Positions 8,855 to 18,756 of a stretch of 64,000 bases of DNA are shown piece by piece. Position 1 is the first letter of the stretch. Each line of letters starts with the position of its first letter. This stretch comes from Bog-473 sp963787485. Its GTDB lineage: Bacteria > Actinomycetota > Acidimicrobiia > Acidimicrobiales > RAAP-2. The notes below the pieces were generated by a model. That model was given only the letters and a program-made list of their open reading frames with translations, was not told where the DNA came from and ran no database searches. The stretch spans positions 496,001 through 560,000 of the forward strand of contig CAWBDF010000007.1 of assembly GCA_963787485.1 (NCBI GenBank), in the 5' to 3' direction. A program made the position numbers and the translations under genes.

Positions 8855-10558
8855 TTAGATGAGCTGCCCCGAGAGCAATCCGGTGGATGCACCTTCATCG
8901 TTGACGACCGCGCCATTGACAATCGTGCAGCGGATCCCTGTCGGTGCGGCAACCAGTCGCTCACTGTTGCCCGGAAGATCTGCGAACAGTTGTGGCGACT
9001 CGGCCCCGATGCGGTCAAGGTCAAATACGCATACGTCGGCCGCCCACCCCACCGCCAGGACGCCACGATCAGGAAGGGCGAACACTTGGGCAAGCCGACC
9101 GGTGAACCCATGGACGGTCTCCTCCAAGGTCAGAAGCTCCTGCTCGCGCACCCGAAGGGCCAGCGCCCGTCCTGGTAAGGGCTCGTTAGCCATGAAGTCG
9201 AGGTGCGCTCCGGCATCTGAACCACCGAACACGACATCCTCATGGTGGCACAGCTCGAGGACAGTTTCGATAATCGACGGATCAGAGCGTTCCGGGCGAT
9301 CGGACATGAAAACCGTCTCAAGACGGTCGGCGACCGAAATGTCGAGCATGACGTCCATGGTGCTGCGGCTTTCTTCGGAAGCGATTTCGCCAACATTGCG
9401 TCCGAGGTACCGTTCGTTTACAGCGCTCTTGGCGCTGGTCACGGTGAGCGTGGGCCAGATCGTGCGGAGGACCACACTGAGTTCGCCGTTGTCGGATTTC
9501 TCGAGGTCGGCGCGCAGCTCGGCCCGCACTTCGGTCGAGGCAAAGGCCTGGCAGCGCTCCTCGATAGGAAGGCGCAGCACCTCCCTCCAACGCGGGAGCG
9601 AGTCGAAGATGAATCCTCTTTGCAGATCGACTCGGGAGGGTCCGGCAGGACCGGGATTGTACACCCCGACTACGCGCAGACCTGCCGCGCGCGCCTCATC
9701 CGACAGTTCAAGCGTACGCTTATGAAGGTCCGGTGTGGCCGACGACACCATCAGCGGATTCCAGTGAACGAGAGCGCTTCCTCGCTGTGCCATCCCAATC
9801 ATGAGAGACCGTTCCTCGGGGCTGATCCCGATAAACTTTGATCCCGGCGAGATACCGATCATCGGTCGTGCGGACCGGCTCACTGCGGCAGCGAGCGCGA
9901 AGAACTCGTCGGGGTCGGCCATGCGACTGGGAACAGGCCGCCCCAGAGAGTCGTTGTGCGTGGGCGAGGTCGATGTCGAAAACCCGCGTGCACCTGCGTG
10001 AATGGCATCGCGCAGTAAAGCAGCCATGCTTTCCACCTCTTCGAGCGTCGCCGCGCGTTCGAACGCGTCGTCGCCCATCACGTACCGACGAAGGGTCGAG
10101 TGCCCGATCTGCGAGACGACGTTGACGCCGAGGTTTCGGTTGAGCTCGTGCAGGTAATCGCCGAAACTCTCCCATCCCCAGCTCAGGCCCTCCTTCAACG
10201 CATCCGACGGCATTCCCTCGACCCGCGCCAGCATCTGGATGATGTAGTCGCTGTCTCTTTCGTGCACCGGGGCGACCGTGAACCCGCAATTTCCTGCAAT
10301 CACTGTGGTAATACCGTGGCGGGACGACGACGCCAGTGCTGGGTCCCACAGAAGCTGCGCGTCATGATGCGTGTGAATGTCGATGAATCCAGGCGCGACG
10401 ACGAGACCATCGGCATCAATGATCCTCGTCGCCCTCGCAGTCACCCGCGGCTCGATTGCCACGATCTTCCCCCCACTGATTGCGACATCGGCCTCGAAGG
10501 CAGGTGCGCCGGTGCCGTCGACGACTGTCCCACCTCGCAACAACACGTCAATGCTCAC
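8855..10558 (-). CDS. N-acyl-D-amino-acid deacylase (D-aminoacylase) family amidohydrolase
   Basis: The protein has 567 residues starting at GTG 10558, ten bases after a GGAGG box. The open frame reaches further upstream, but that extension is arginine-rich and not family-like. Residues 1-60 form the small beta domain (LLRGGTVVDGTGAPAFEADV), followed by PGFIDIHTHHDAQ with the HxH metal pair and ITTVIAGNCGF with the cysteine typical of D-aminoacylases. GGSDAGAHLDFM supplies the late aspartate. The C-terminus returns to the beta domain (GWAADVCVFDLDRI). Family members remove N-acyl groups from D-amino acids or act on related amides. It is divergent from the TesB gene. Confidence 0.88.
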   Translation of the reverse strand: MSIDVLLRGGTVVDGTGAPAFEADVAISGGKIVAIEPRVTARATRIIDADGLVVAPGFIDIHTHHDAQLLWDPALASSSRHGITTVIAGNCGFTVAPVHERDSDYIIQMLARVEGMPSDALKEGLSWGWESFGDYLHELNRNLGVNVVSQIGHSTLRRYVMGDDAFERAATLEEVESMAALLRDAIHAGARGFSTSTSPTHNDSLGRPVPSRMADPDEFFALAAAVSRSARPMIGISPGSKFIGISPEERSLMIGMAQRGSALVHWNPLMVSSATPDLHKRTLELSDEARAAGLRVVGVYNPGPAGPSRVDLQRGFIFDSLPRWREVLRLPIEERCQAFASTEVRAELRADLEKSDNGELSVVLRTIWPTLTVTSAKSAVNERYLGRNVGEIASEESRSTMDVMLDISVADRLETVFMSDRPERSDPSIIETVLELCHHEDVVFGGSDAGAHLDFMANEPLPGRALALRVREQELLTLEETVHGFTGRLAQVFALPDRGVLAVGWAADVCVFDLDRIGAESPQLFADLPGNSERLVAAPTGIRCTIVNGAVVNDEGASTGLLSGQLI

Positions 10559-10921
10559 GACCGTTCTGCCTCCAGCGACATTGTCCGCACTCTCTCGTTG
10601 CCATGAAATGCGAGAGCCACTCACTGGCCTCGAACTCCTAGAGCCAACGCCATCACGACTTCGAGTGACTGTCGCGGAATAGCGTATCAACCGGCCCCAA
10701 CCGGCTGTTGCGAACTCAGCTCGCCGGGAGTCTCGCGCTCGGGAGAGCGACGGTGCCACGTCGAAGCGGTCAATGATACGGATGCCGTGGCCAAACGGCA
10801 AAGGCACGGTCCGACATTCCGTCCTGATTCCCACGTGTCACCGACGGGCTGATGCACACGGGATTCCCAAGATCTCGGGACCCTGATCCTGAGGCAGCTC
10901 GAGCAGGTATCGTCCTGGCCC
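10559..10921. other. Intergenic region between divergent genes
   Basis: This 363-bp gap must hold the promoters of the D-aminoacylase-like and thioesterase genes. I could not identify convincing -35/-10 boxes. An imperfect repeat pair CTCTCG/CGAGAG is present around 10590-10615, but nothing else stands out. Confidence 0.4.
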
Positions 10922-11800
10922 GTGTCCGATTCACATGCTTCCCCTCCGACACAAGACGCCCCGTCAACGGAAGCAGATATCACCGACCTCCTGGATCTGA
11001 TCGGTCCCGAACCCGTCGGTCAGGACCGGTTTGCCATCGACGTCAGTGATCACGTGGAGGACCACCTCTTTGGTGGGCTCGTCGCTGCGCAAGCCCTCCA
11101 TTCCGCCTATGCGACGGTGAGTTCCGCCCGCGTGGCCCAATCGGCTCATGCTTACTTTCTCAGGCGGGGTAGGCCCGAGCTCCCCATCGAGTTCGAAGTG
11201 CACCGTGACACCGATGGCCGCTCCTTCTCTGCCCGCAGAGTTGCAGCAACACAAGAGGGTCTGCCGATCTTCACGATGGTCTGCTCGTTCCACGTGCCAG
11301 AAGCCACGGCGGAGTCCCTCCAACCCCTTCCGGACCAGGTTCCTCCGCCAAGGTCAATGCCTACTGAAACGGCCAACGACCTCAATGGATGCTTTGAAGT
11401 CCGCCGAGCCGTGTTAGAAGGCGACGATCCCATCGAAGCTCGCAGCGAAGGACGGCTGTGGGTGCGGACAGCGGGCAGGCTCCCTGAGGTTCCGGCGATC
11501 CATGATTGTCTCTTGTTCTATGTGTCCGATCTCGGCACACCATGGGACATAGAAGCGCCGGCACATCAGCTGACGATCGTCACCAGTCTTGACCACGCCG
11601 TCTGGCTACATTGTCGGACCAGGATGGACCAGTGGCACTACGTCGATCTCCACCGTGAGGCTCTCGCAGATGCGCGGGGCTTGTACACGGGCCGCGTCTG
11701 GCATCACGACGGCACTCACGTCGCCTCGATCGCGCAGGAGATGCTCCTTCGCCCACCCAAATTGAAAACGACCACCCTCGCTTCGTCCATCCCAGGCTGA
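10922..11800 (+). CDS. tesB: Acyl-CoA thioesterase II (TesB-like)
   Basis: The 292-residue protein has the double hot-dog fold of TesB. The first half carries HLFGGLVAAQALHSAYATV and AQSAHAYFLRRGRPELPIEF. The second carries TSLDHAVWLHCRTRMDQW, GLYTGRVWHHDGTHVASIAQ and EMLLR. The aspartate of LDHAVW, a hydroxyl residue in the second half and the glutamine of IAQE fit the known catalytic triad. The enzyme hydrolyses acyl-CoA to free acid and CoA. It starts at GTG 10922 and is followed after 49 bp by a SnoaL-like gene on the same strand, so the two may be co-transcribed. Confidence 0.9.
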   Translation: MSDSHASPPTQDAPSTEADITDLLDLIGPEPVGQDRFAIDVSDHVEDHLFGGLVAAQALHSAYATVSSARVAQSAHAYFLRRGRPELPIEFEVHRDTDGRSFSARRVAATQEGLPIFTMVCSFHVPEATAESLQPLPDQVPPPRSMPTETANDLNGCFEVRRAVLEGDDPIEARSEGRLWVRTAGRLPEVPAIHDCLLFYVSDLGTPWDIEAPAHQLTIVTSLDHAVWLHCRTRMDQWHYVDLHREALADARGLYTGRVWHHDGTHVASIAQEMLLRPPKLKTTTLASSIPG

Positions 11801-11849
11801 TCACACAACCTCGCTTGACGGGCCCGAACCCCTCGGCGAGGATTTCGGC

Positions 11850-12356
11850 ATGGTTGATACTACGAACGAGCAGTACGGCTTCGGAGCGGGAGGGCTCGAC
11901 TTAACCGTCGAGCGTCTCGTAGATCTCGAACTCATCAAACAACTCAAAGCCCGTTACTTCCGCCTGATCGACTCCAAACAGTGGGTGGCTTTCCGGGATC
12001 TGTTCACCGACGATTGCAAGCACTACTACGTAATGCCCGGGGAAGGGAACGAGAATTTCTCAACCAACGACGAATACTTCGTCACAATGGAATCGACGTT
12101 GACCAACGGGATCACCACCCACCACGGGCACATGCCCGAGATCACCTTCCTGAGCGACTTTGAGGCGCAGGGTATCTGGGCGATGTTCGACTACGTGCAG
12201 GTCGACGCACCGTCAGGACGGGTTTGTATCATGGGCTATGGCCATTACTTCGAGACATATCGCAAATGCGACGACGGAAAATGGCGTATCAGCTCGAAAC
12301 GCAACCAACGACTTCGGGTCGATCAAGTCCCCTGGACGCTGTCCGTCCAGGGTTAG
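11850..12356 (+). CDS. SnoaL-like (NTF2 fold) protein
   Basis: The 168-residue protein begins with a helical segment LVDLELIKQLKARYFRLIDS and continues WVAFRDLFTDDCKHYY. This is the pattern of SnoaL_4-type polyketide cyclase/dehydratase-like proteins. Later strands include HHGHMPEITFLSD and GRVCIMGYGHYFETYRK, which close the cone. Family members act as small isomerases, dehydratases or hydroxylating-enzyme partners in the breakdown of cyclic compounds. A GAGGA box lies eight bases before the ATG. It follows the thioesterase gene and precedes a DsbA-like gene. Confidence 0.8.
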   Translation: MVDTTNEQYGFGAGGLDLTVERLVDLELIKQLKARYFRLIDSKQWVAFRDLFTDDCKHYYVMPGEGNENFSTNDEYFVTMESTLTNGITTHHGHMPEITFLSDFEAQGIWAMFDYVQVDAPSGRVCIMGYGHYFETYRKCDDGKWRISSKRNQRLRVDQVPWTLSVQG

Positions 12357-12462
12357 AAGACGACCACTTCGCACAAAGGCCGTTCGACTCCTCGCCGCTC
12401 GACGATTCAGCATTCGTAGACCTTGACCGTGAAGCCGGCCGTACGGGTAGCATCCCGATGAA

Positions 12463-13029
12463 GTGGAACCAGCGGTGAAATCGACGGACCCAGTACTCAC
12501 GCCCTCTGGTCATACACCTCAAGGAGGAGTTCTGGTTGGCAACGCCAATGCGAATCAGAACATGGTCCTATTTGAGGACCCACAGTGCCCTTACTGCCGA
12601 CAGTTTGAAGAGCTGAGTGGTCCTCTCATCACCGCCGCCTTGGAGGCTCGTCAACTCGGCGTTGAATACCGCATGCGCTGCTTCCTGGGCCCAGAGTCGG
12701 TGAGAGCAGACAACGCTCTCGCTCTCGCCGCCGAGGTTGGACGCTTTGACGAACTGCGCCGAATGCTTTTTGCCGCACAGCCACCTGAGCGAAGCGGGGG
12801 TTTCACGACCGAAGACCTATTGCGTCTCGGTGCACGGGCAGGACTGACAGGCTCGGACTTCGTCTCGGGTGTGCGCGACGCTCGATATGAGAAGTGGGTG
12901 CTGAGACGCGAGGCGGCTTACCGAGAAGAGGATCCACAAGGAACACCAGCTGCGTGGCTAGACGGCAATCCGATCGATCCCGACGTGCTCTTCGACGGGC
13001 CGGCGTTCGGGAGGCTATTGCACGTCTGA
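12463..13029 (+). CDS. DsbA/thioredoxin_4 family protein
   Basis: The 188-residue protein contains NMVLFEDPQCPYCRQFEEL with a CPYC active site near residue 45, an inserted helical domain (residues 70-140), and a late GTPAAWLDG carrying the cis-proline-type loop after the threonine. No signal peptide is visible, so it is probably cytoplasmic, unlike secreted DsbA proteins. It may act as a thiol oxidoreductase or, like related 2-hydroxychromene-2-carboxylate isomerases, in aromatic metabolism; the CPYC motif favours a redox role. The start is uncertain: GTG 12463 is used, but GTG 12475 is possible. Confidence 0.8.
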   Translation: MEPAVKSTDPVLTPSGHTPQGGVLVGNANANQNMVLFEDPQCPYCRQFEELSGPLITAALEARQLGVEYRMRCFLGPESVRADNALALAAEVGRFDELRRMLFAAQPPERSGGFTTEDLLRLGARAGLTGSDFVSGVRDARYEKWVLRREAAYREEDPQGTPAAWLDGNPIDPDVLFDGPAFGRLLHV

Positions 13030-13164
13030 GGTCTGTCGGCACTCCGGTGCCACAACCTAGGGCCTACGATGAGCGTTTTTGGGCGATGCTGGACTGGACT
13101 ACCGATAGCGAAGGTCGACACGGCCGTACACCCTGGTTGCCAAGAGATGACGGGAAAGGACACG

Positions 13165-14277
13165 ATGAAACGTCCCACCGCTGACGAGCTGATCGCCCGC
13201 GCTATCGCCGAAACCGGCCTAAGCGACTTCGGAGCCGACGGCTGGCAAGAGGGCCTCGACGCGATGGTCGCTGCCCTCGCCGTCGATCTGCCAGATGACG
13301 GTGCCGCGGCCCGCGTCGAGAACATTTTGGTTGAACGGCTGAGCACCCGGCTGCGAATCGAGCAGTGGTACGCCGAGCACGGCAGGGAAGCGTCGGCACC
13401 GGTGGAGGGGCCCCTCATCATCATGGGCCTGCCCCGCACCGCGACGACCGCCACCCACTACATGCTGTCGCTCGACCCGCAGATTCGCTACCTGCGTACG
13501 TGGGAGCGCAACGAGCCTCTCCCGCCGCCTGACATCGCCACCGAGATGTCAGATCCCCGCCGGGTCGAACCCACGCAGTCGACGATGCACATCCGCACGG
13601 TCGACGGCCCAGCTGAGGATGGCCCGCTCCTCATGCTCGACTTTCGCAGTGGCCACGGGCTTCCGCTCCCTACCTTTGAGAAGTGGTGGACAGCCAACCG
13701 CCATCCGACCGCGTTCGCTTACATGGATCGGGTGATGCGCCTACTCCACTCGCATCGGCCACCGCGCTACTGGTTGCTGAAGTACCCGGCGTACGGGTAC
13801 CAGCTCGACGAAATCCTCGCGCAGTGGCCCGACGTGAAGTTCGTCTGGACCCACCGCGACCCCGCGAAGCTCGTCCCTTCCACGTGCAGCGTCACCATCG
13901 ACGGTCAGCGACGACGCATCCCCGACTACGAGCCTGAAGACTGGTCGGCGTTCGGCCATCAGCAGCTCGCACGCTTCTCCATCGCTGCCGCCCGGGCCAC
14001 AGAGGCGCGGCGGCGGATCGGCGACGAGCGCTTCATCGATGTGAGCCAGCAGGAGATGAACGCCAGCGCGATCGACGTCGCCGAGCGTATCTATGCCTTC
14101 GCAGGGCTCCCGCTCTCGACTCAGCAGCGCTGTGCGATCGAGGAGTGGGCGGAGGAGAATAAAGCGGGCTCTCGCGGCGCGCACACCTACACCGCCGAAC
14201 AGTACGGGCTCACCGACGACGAGATCCGCGACGCGTTCGGCACCTACCTGAAGCGGTACGGCCAATACTGCATGTGA
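13165..14277 (+). CDS. Sulfotransferase family protein
   Basis: The protein has 370 residues from the ATG at 13165, which follows a GGAAAGGA box. The open frame reaches back to 13069, but the extra residues are not family-like. PLIIMGLPRTATTATHYMLS (residues 91-110) is the PAPS 5'-phosphosulfate loop in the form seen in actinobacterial sulfotransfer_3 proteins. WLLKYPAYGYQLDEI and FVWTHRDPAKLVPSTCS contain the arginine and serine of the 3'-phosphate site. The C-terminus carries the usual basic, tyrosine-rich segment. It would transfer a sulfo group to a hydroxyl or amine of an unknown acceptor. It reads rightward, with a 355-bp gap after it. Confidence 0.85.
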   Translation: MKRPTADELIARAIAETGLSDFGADGWQEGLDAMVAALAVDLPDDGAAARVENILVERLSTRLRIEQWYAEHGREASAPVEGPLIIMGLPRTATTATHYMLSLDPQIRYLRTWERNEPLPPPDIATEMSDPRRVEPTQSTMHIRTVDGPAEDGPLLMLDFRSGHGLPLPTFEKWWTANRHPTAFAYMDRVMRLLHSHRPPRYWLLKYPAYGYQLDEILAQWPDVKFVWTHRDPAKLVPSTCSVTIDGQRRRIPDYEPEDWSAFGHQQLARFSIAAARATEARRRIGDERFIDVSQQEMNASAIDVAERIYAFAGLPLSTQQRCAIEEWAEENKAGSRGAHTYTAEQYGLTDDEIRDAFGTYLKRYGQYCM

Positions 14278-14453
14278 TCACCGCTGACCTGTTCTCGACA
14301 TCTCGGGATCACCGTCGGCGCAAGGAGGCATGGTGGCACACCCTGCCGAACGGGAACCCGCAGATCAGGCACTTCCGCCTACCCACGAGATACGCCGACC
14401 AGTAATTCGATGGTGGCGCGGATTACCGATCTGCACGCACCTAGCGGCCTCCC

Positions 14454-14495
14454 ATCCGACGAATCAGCCGGTCACGGTGCCGGTTGGCACTTGCG
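14454..14495 (+). repeat. Copy A of a 42-bp dispersed direct repeat
   Basis: ATCCGACGAATCA, GGTCACGG, CGGTT and GGCACTTGCG occur here in order. They recur with one-base gaps at 19715-19757 in the same orientation (roughly 36 of 43 positions identical by hand alignment). Both copies are non-coding and they bracket a 5-kb module. No transposase or inverted ends were found beside it. The rest of the 355-bp gap (14278-14632) shows nothing recognisable. Confidence 0.6.
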
Positions 14496-14632
14496 CATGC
14501 CGCCGCCCTCGCGATCCTGCGCAACGTGGCGCACATCCTGCGGTCCCGTGGGCTTCCGTCAGCACCCCGACGCAGCGGGCCGACGTGGACTGAGTTTTTT
14601 CGAGCTCACGCCAAGCGCATGGTGGCAACCAG

Positions 14633-15544
14633 CTACAAGAACATGTCGTACAACATGAGCTCGGGGTCGTCGAGGTCCATCACTTCGTCGAGGCGCTCCA
14701 CGATCTCCTCGGGCGTGACGGGGCCGGTCTTGTTGTCGATGCCACGGCTCTCGATTATTGACACGCGCTTCACCTTCGAGTCTCCGCAGACGAACAGCTC
14801 GCCCGACAGCTCGCACGACTCGTGGGCGAAGTAGATTACCGCTGCCGAAACATACTCCGGTTTCATGTTCGCGAAGTAGTCGTTGACGAAGTTCTCCACC
14901 GGCTGATCAAAATGGTACGCCAGCACCTCGGGAGCCGACAGGCGGGTGTTGCCCCGAGCCGTGATCTGGTTCACCCGGATCCCGTGCCGCCGGCCGTCGA
15001 GCGCGAGCGCTCGGTTCCAGGCGAAGACACCACCCTTGGCGCCGCTGTAGGGCACCGTCTTCGGCACGTTCCCGAGGATCGCCTCAGACGCGGTGCTCAC
15101 GATGTTGCCGCGCGATTCGATCAGGCGTGGCCAGGCGGCCTTCGTCATCCACACAACGGTGAAGAACTGGTTGTCGATCAGGCGACGGATACGTTCGGAA
15201 CTCAGGTCCTCGAACCAGTCCGCGTCAGAGATGCCGGCATTGTTCACCAGTACGTCGAGCGCGCCGTACGTATCGACGGCGGTCTGCACCACCCGCTGCG
15301 CCTCGGTCTCGATCGCGCAATTGGCGAACACCGGAGTGACCCGGCTTCCGGTTTCGCGGATCTCCTCTGCGACGCTCTCGACAGGTTCAGGGTCCCAGCC
15401 CGTGCCGTCGAGCGCCATGCCGTAGTCGGCGATCACTACGTTCGCACCCCGCCTGGCAAACTCGATCGCATGGCACCGGCCGAAGCCACGCCCCGCCCCC
15501 GTGACGAGAACGGTCTTCCCGTCGAATCGCAGAAGGTCTACCAT
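14633..15544 (-). CDS. Short-chain dehydrogenase/reductase (MFE-2-like SDR)
   Basis: The protein has 303 residues from the ATG at 15544, six bases after GGAGG; ATG 15550 overlaps the ribosome site and is less likely. The NAD(P)-binding motif is TGAGRGFG at residues 15-22, followed by EFARRGANVVIADYG, LVNNAGI, a serine strand NIVSTASEA and the catalytic YSGAK. The acidic residue after beta-2 favours NAD. The layout and C-terminal extension (GELFVCGDSKVKRVSI) resemble the hydroxyacyl-CoA dehydrogenase domain of peroxisomal-type MFE-2. A role in beta-oxidation-like oxidation of a hydroxyacyl-CoA is plausible. It is divergent from the P450 gene. Confidence 0.88.
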   Translation of the reverse strand: MVDLLRFDGKTVLVTGAGRGFGRCHAIEFARRGANVVIADYGMALDGTGWDPEPVESVAEEIRETGSRVTPVFANCAIETEAQRVVQTAVDTYGALDVLVNNAGISDADWFEDLSSERIRRLIDNQFFTVVWMTKAAWPRLIESRGNIVSTASEAILGNVPKTVPYSGAKGGVFAWNRALALDGRRHGIRVNQITARGNTRLSAPEVLAYHFDQPVENFVNDYFANMKPEYVSAAVIYFAHESCELSGELFVCGDSKVKRVSIIESRGIDNKTGPVTPEEIVERLDEVMDLDDPELMLYDMFL

Positions 15545-15841
15545 CACCATCCTCCAATCGGAGCAGTCCTGACCTGTCCCGCACAGCCGTGCGGCAGGCG
15601 CGGAGCGTACCGACGTCGCGGGAAGGGCGTCAACTACAGCTCCGCCCACGCCTCAAGGCGCCTCTCCCGCTCGTGGGCCAGCGCAGCCCAGAACTGCTGA
15701 GAACGCTGCACCGGTGCGGCACGGAGCCGAAATCGCGCATCCTCGGCCGCCTGGCGGCCAGGCACACGGAGTCCCCCGCCTTGTCCCGGCCTGCCGGCGT
15801 TGACGTTGACCCACTGCCCAAGCACACCTAGATTCGACCCT

Positions 15842-17029
15842 GTGGGGAGCAATGATCTGATCTACGACCCCTATGACCACAGCATCATGGTTGACCCGCA
15901 CGCACTGTTCAGGCGGATTCGAGAAGAGGCGCCGCTCTACTACAGCGACGAACACGACTTCTATGCCGTCAGTCGGTTCAACGATGTCGAGAAGGTCCTC
16001 TTGACGAGGGACGTGTTCATCTCCCGCAAGGGTGACACACTCGGACTTCTCAAGTCGGACTGGGAGATGCCTCCGGGCACGTTGATCTGCGACGAGCCTC
16101 CAGTGCACGGCATCCATCGAGCACTACTGTCCAGGATGTTCACTCCAAAGCGCGTATCCGCGCTCGAGCCGAAGATCCGTCAGCTCTGTACCCAGCTGCT
16201 CGACCCCCTGGTTGGAGTCGACCGCTTCGACTTCGTGCGCGACCTCGGATCGATCGTGCCCATGCAAGTGATCAGCATGCTTCTCGGTATTCCCGAAGAG
16301 GACCAAGTTCGCATCCGTGACACCCTTGGCTACACACGCGAACACCTCGACTCCTCGGAGGTGGAACGGGACTCCCACACACTCGACGGTGAGATTTTCG
16401 CCGAGTTCATCGACTGGAGGGTGGAGCACCCCTCGGACGACATCATGAGCCATCTCTTGAACGCGGAGTTCGAGGACGAAAACGGCAAGATACGTCGGCT
16501 GAGCCGCGATGAACTGCTTTGCTACGTCAACATCGTGGCTGCTGCCGGGAACGAGACGACACGGATCCTCATCGGATGGATCGGGCGCCTCCTCGCAGAG
16601 CATCCCGATGAACGGCGGAAGATCGTCGAGGACCCATTGCTGTCGGTGCGGGCCGTGGAGGAGGTCCTGAGGTACGAGCCGAACACACTGACGAACTGTC
16701 GTTGGTGCGTCCACGATTTCGAGTTTTACGGCCAAGTCGTGCCGGCGAACAACATCATGGTGACGCTCACAGCGTCCGCCGGTCGCGATGACCGCGTGTA
16801 CCCGGATCCCGACCGCTTTGACGTGACACGTAAGCCCGGGAAGCACATGTACTTCGGTTTTGGGGCCCACTACTGCCTAGGACAGGCGCTAGCCCGGCTC
16901 GAAGCCCGCATCGTGTTGGAAGAAGTGTTGACGCGGTTCCCCGAGTGGGACGTCGACCTTGCCAACTCCCGCTTCACGTACCACACCGACAACAGGGGGT
17001 ACAGCCAGTTACCCATCATCGTCACGTAG
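15842..17029 (+). CDS. Cytochrome P450
   Basis: This is a soluble bacterial P450 of about 395 residues. The I-helix oxygen-binding motif is AAAGNETT, the ExxR helix is AVEEVLRYEP, and the haem loop is YFGFGAHYCLGQALAR with the cysteine ligand. There is no N-terminal membrane anchor, so electrons would come from a ferredoxin and ferredoxin reductase, neither of which is encoded nearby. The start is uncertain: GTG 15842 is used, and a TTG at 15800 is the only upstream option. A second, related P450 lies at 24127-25326. The enzyme would hydroxylate a hydrophobic substrate. Confidence 0.92.
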   Translation: MGSNDLIYDPYDHSIMVDPHALFRRIREEAPLYYSDEHDFYAVSRFNDVEKVLLTRDVFISRKGDTLGLLKSDWEMPPGTLICDEPPVHGIHRALLSRMFTPKRVSALEPKIRQLCTQLLDPLVGVDRFDFVRDLGSIVPMQVISMLLGIPEEDQVRIRDTLGYTREHLDSSEVERDSHTLDGEIFAEFIDWRVEHPSDDIMSHLLNAEFEDENGKIRRLSRDELLCYVNIVAAAGNETTRILIGWIGRLLAEHPDERRKIVEDPLLSVRAVEEVLRYEPNTLTNCRWCVHDFEFYGQVVPANNIMVTLTASAGRDDRVYPDPDRFDVTRKPGKHMYFGFGAHYCLGQALARLEARIVLEEVLTRFPEWDVDLANSRFTYHTDNRGYSQLPIIVT

Positions 17030-17050
17030 CGGCAGAGCTACGTGACGATG
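17017..17050 (+). terminator. Perfect 13-bp hairpin at the P450 stop codon
   Basis: CATCGTCACGTAG and CTACGTGACGATG form a perfect stem with an 8-base loop. The left arm includes the last codons and the TAG stop of the P450 gene. There is no T-run, so it may act as an RNA 3'-end stabiliser or a Rho-assisted terminator rather than a classical intrinsic terminator. Confidence 0.6.
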
Positions 17051-17171
17051 GTCGACTGAGAAGAGAGGAACTCCGAATCCACTCCTCGGGAGGCACGGGG
17101 GCTGAGATCGTCGCCAAGCCGCGCCGCCGGACGGCGGCCCTGCTTCAGTCGAATCCGCGACGAACCACCAG

Positions 17172-18632
17172 CTAGCCCATGCCCAGCAGCTCTGCGACCT
17201 CCGACTCGACGCGGGTACCCTTGTAGAAGTCGGGGTTCGTTCCGGCGTACAGACGAGCGGGATTAACGAAGGTGAAGTCGCGAAAATCGTCGTCGCTGAT
17301 GAGGCCGCTTTCGAGCATCTCGTACGCCTCCTCCATCACTTCTGAGATGTCTGGCACATCCCAATGGCTGATATCTGAGCCGAATATGACCGGAAACCGC
17401 GCCGAATACGGATTGAGCTCGGACTTGAAGGCAAGGGCATTCATCGGGTCGTCCGCCTCGCACCCTATGTATATGTGTGAGACAAACATATCCCGGAGCT
17501 CCTCGGGAGAACCGAAGGGACAGTTGGAGAATTCGTCGACAACGAGAGGGGGCGCCATGTTCGTCCAGTCGCGCGACTTGGATTCTCGATTCGCGATGCT
17601 GTCCACGATCACGTCTATTTTGGTGCGGAATTGGCTCGGTCCATAATCTTCGAGCAGCGACCGGAGCCGTACCGCATCGAGCCGGTCTGGATTCAGGTAG
17701 TCGATCCTGTCCCCTCGCCGCTTCTCCCAATGACGGAGAAGGTCGGCGTAGAGTGAAGCAGCCCAACCAACCCCACCTTCGAGGGCCGCGATCTTCAGCT
17801 CTGGAAAGCGATGGAAGACCCCGCCGAGGAGCAGAGACTTGCTCACGGCTTCGCAACTAGCCGCAAAGGCCCCAATGTGGTTGTACGTGTAGCTTGATAT
17901 CGATCTCCTGAACCCCAAACCGAGAGTATTGGTGTGGACTCCAGGAACGACTCTGAGTTCCACGCACTTGGCCCACACCGGGTCGTAGTCATACTCGCTG
18001 TCGATACCGTACGTATCCAATCGAAATGCGAACTCGGCACTTTCGGGGTTCTGTGCTGCAAACTTAGGGATTGGCCGACTGACGAAGCTCGGTAGCACCA
18101 CGGCCCGCATGCCGAGGACGTTGACGGCAAAATCCAGTTCAGCTATCGCCTCCTCTGGAGTGTGCATCGGGATAGCGGCAACTGGCAACAGTCGATCGGA
18201 AAGACCCTTGTGGGTCTCGGCCATATACATGTTGAGAGCACGACAGAGAACGCGGCGCATCTCCTCGTCGTTATCCATCTGGTAGCCGAGGCCCGTCGAT
18301 GGGTACACCAAGCCAAAGTCCATCCCGAGCTCGTCCATTCGCTCGTGGTAGAGCTTGGGGAGCATTGCCGTTGCCCGGTCCAGGGCGTCGGCGGACCAGA
18401 ACCAGTGGGTCGGGCTGGCTCGCCCGGTCACCCTTCGTTCCTCGATGTCGGCCTGGCGTTGCGGAGGGGTGTAACGCTTCTCGAAACGCGCCAACACGCT
18501 GGCCCCTCCGATATCTCGGACGAAGTCAGCTATGACGGCTGAAACCTCGACCATGTGCCCATCGCTGTCGATGACGGGGTGGCTGAGCTGGGAGCGGATC
18601 TCAGCTCCACTAGTGAGGGAGACGGCACTCAT
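17172..18632 (-). CDS. Amidohydrolase_2 family TIM-barrel protein
   Basis: The 486-residue protein starts at ATG 18632 and opens with VIDSDGHMVEVSAVIADFV, the DxH-type first metal motif of ACMSD-like amidohydrolases. Mid-protein histidines occur in IPMHTPEEA, VPGVHTNTLG and YNHIGAFAA. The late motif FGSDISHWDVP supplies the catalytic aspartate. At 486 residues it is longer than the 350-400 residues usual in the family, mainly through insertions between strands. It is separated by 124 bp from an upstream SDR gene on the same strand. The substrate is unknown; these enzymes commonly act on ring-cleavage products. Confidence 0.83.
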   Translation of the reverse strand: MSAVSLTSGAEIRSQLSHPVIDSDGHMVEVSAVIADFVRDIGGASVLARFEKRYTPPQRQADIEERRVTGRASPTHWFWSADALDRATAMLPKLYHERMDELGMDFGLVYPSTGLGYQMDNDEEMRRVLCRALNMYMAETHKGLSDRLLPVAAIPMHTPEEAIAELDFAVNVLGMRAVVLPSFVSRPIPKFAAQNPESAEFAFRLDTYGIDSEYDYDPVWAKCVELRVVPGVHTNTLGLGFRRSISSYTYNHIGAFAASCEAVSKSLLLGGVFHRFPELKIAALEGGVGWAASLYADLLRHWEKRRGDRIDYLNPDRLDAVRLRSLLEDYGPSQFRTKIDVIVDSIANRESKSRDWTNMAPPLVVDEFSNCPFGSPEELRDMFVSHIYIGCEADDPMNALAFKSELNPYSARFPVIFGSDISHWDVPDISEVMEEAYEMLESGLISDDDFRDFTFVNPARLYAGTNPDFYKGTRVESEVAELLGMG

Positions 18633-18756
18633 TTAACCCAACCCTTCGATTGTGAGAGCGAAAGGACCACGGCTGAACTGCTCGGAGACGGTACCACGGC
18701 GCAATAGACCTGGACTCGGGACCAGATGTCCAGACAGCGAGTGTGGATGATCAGAG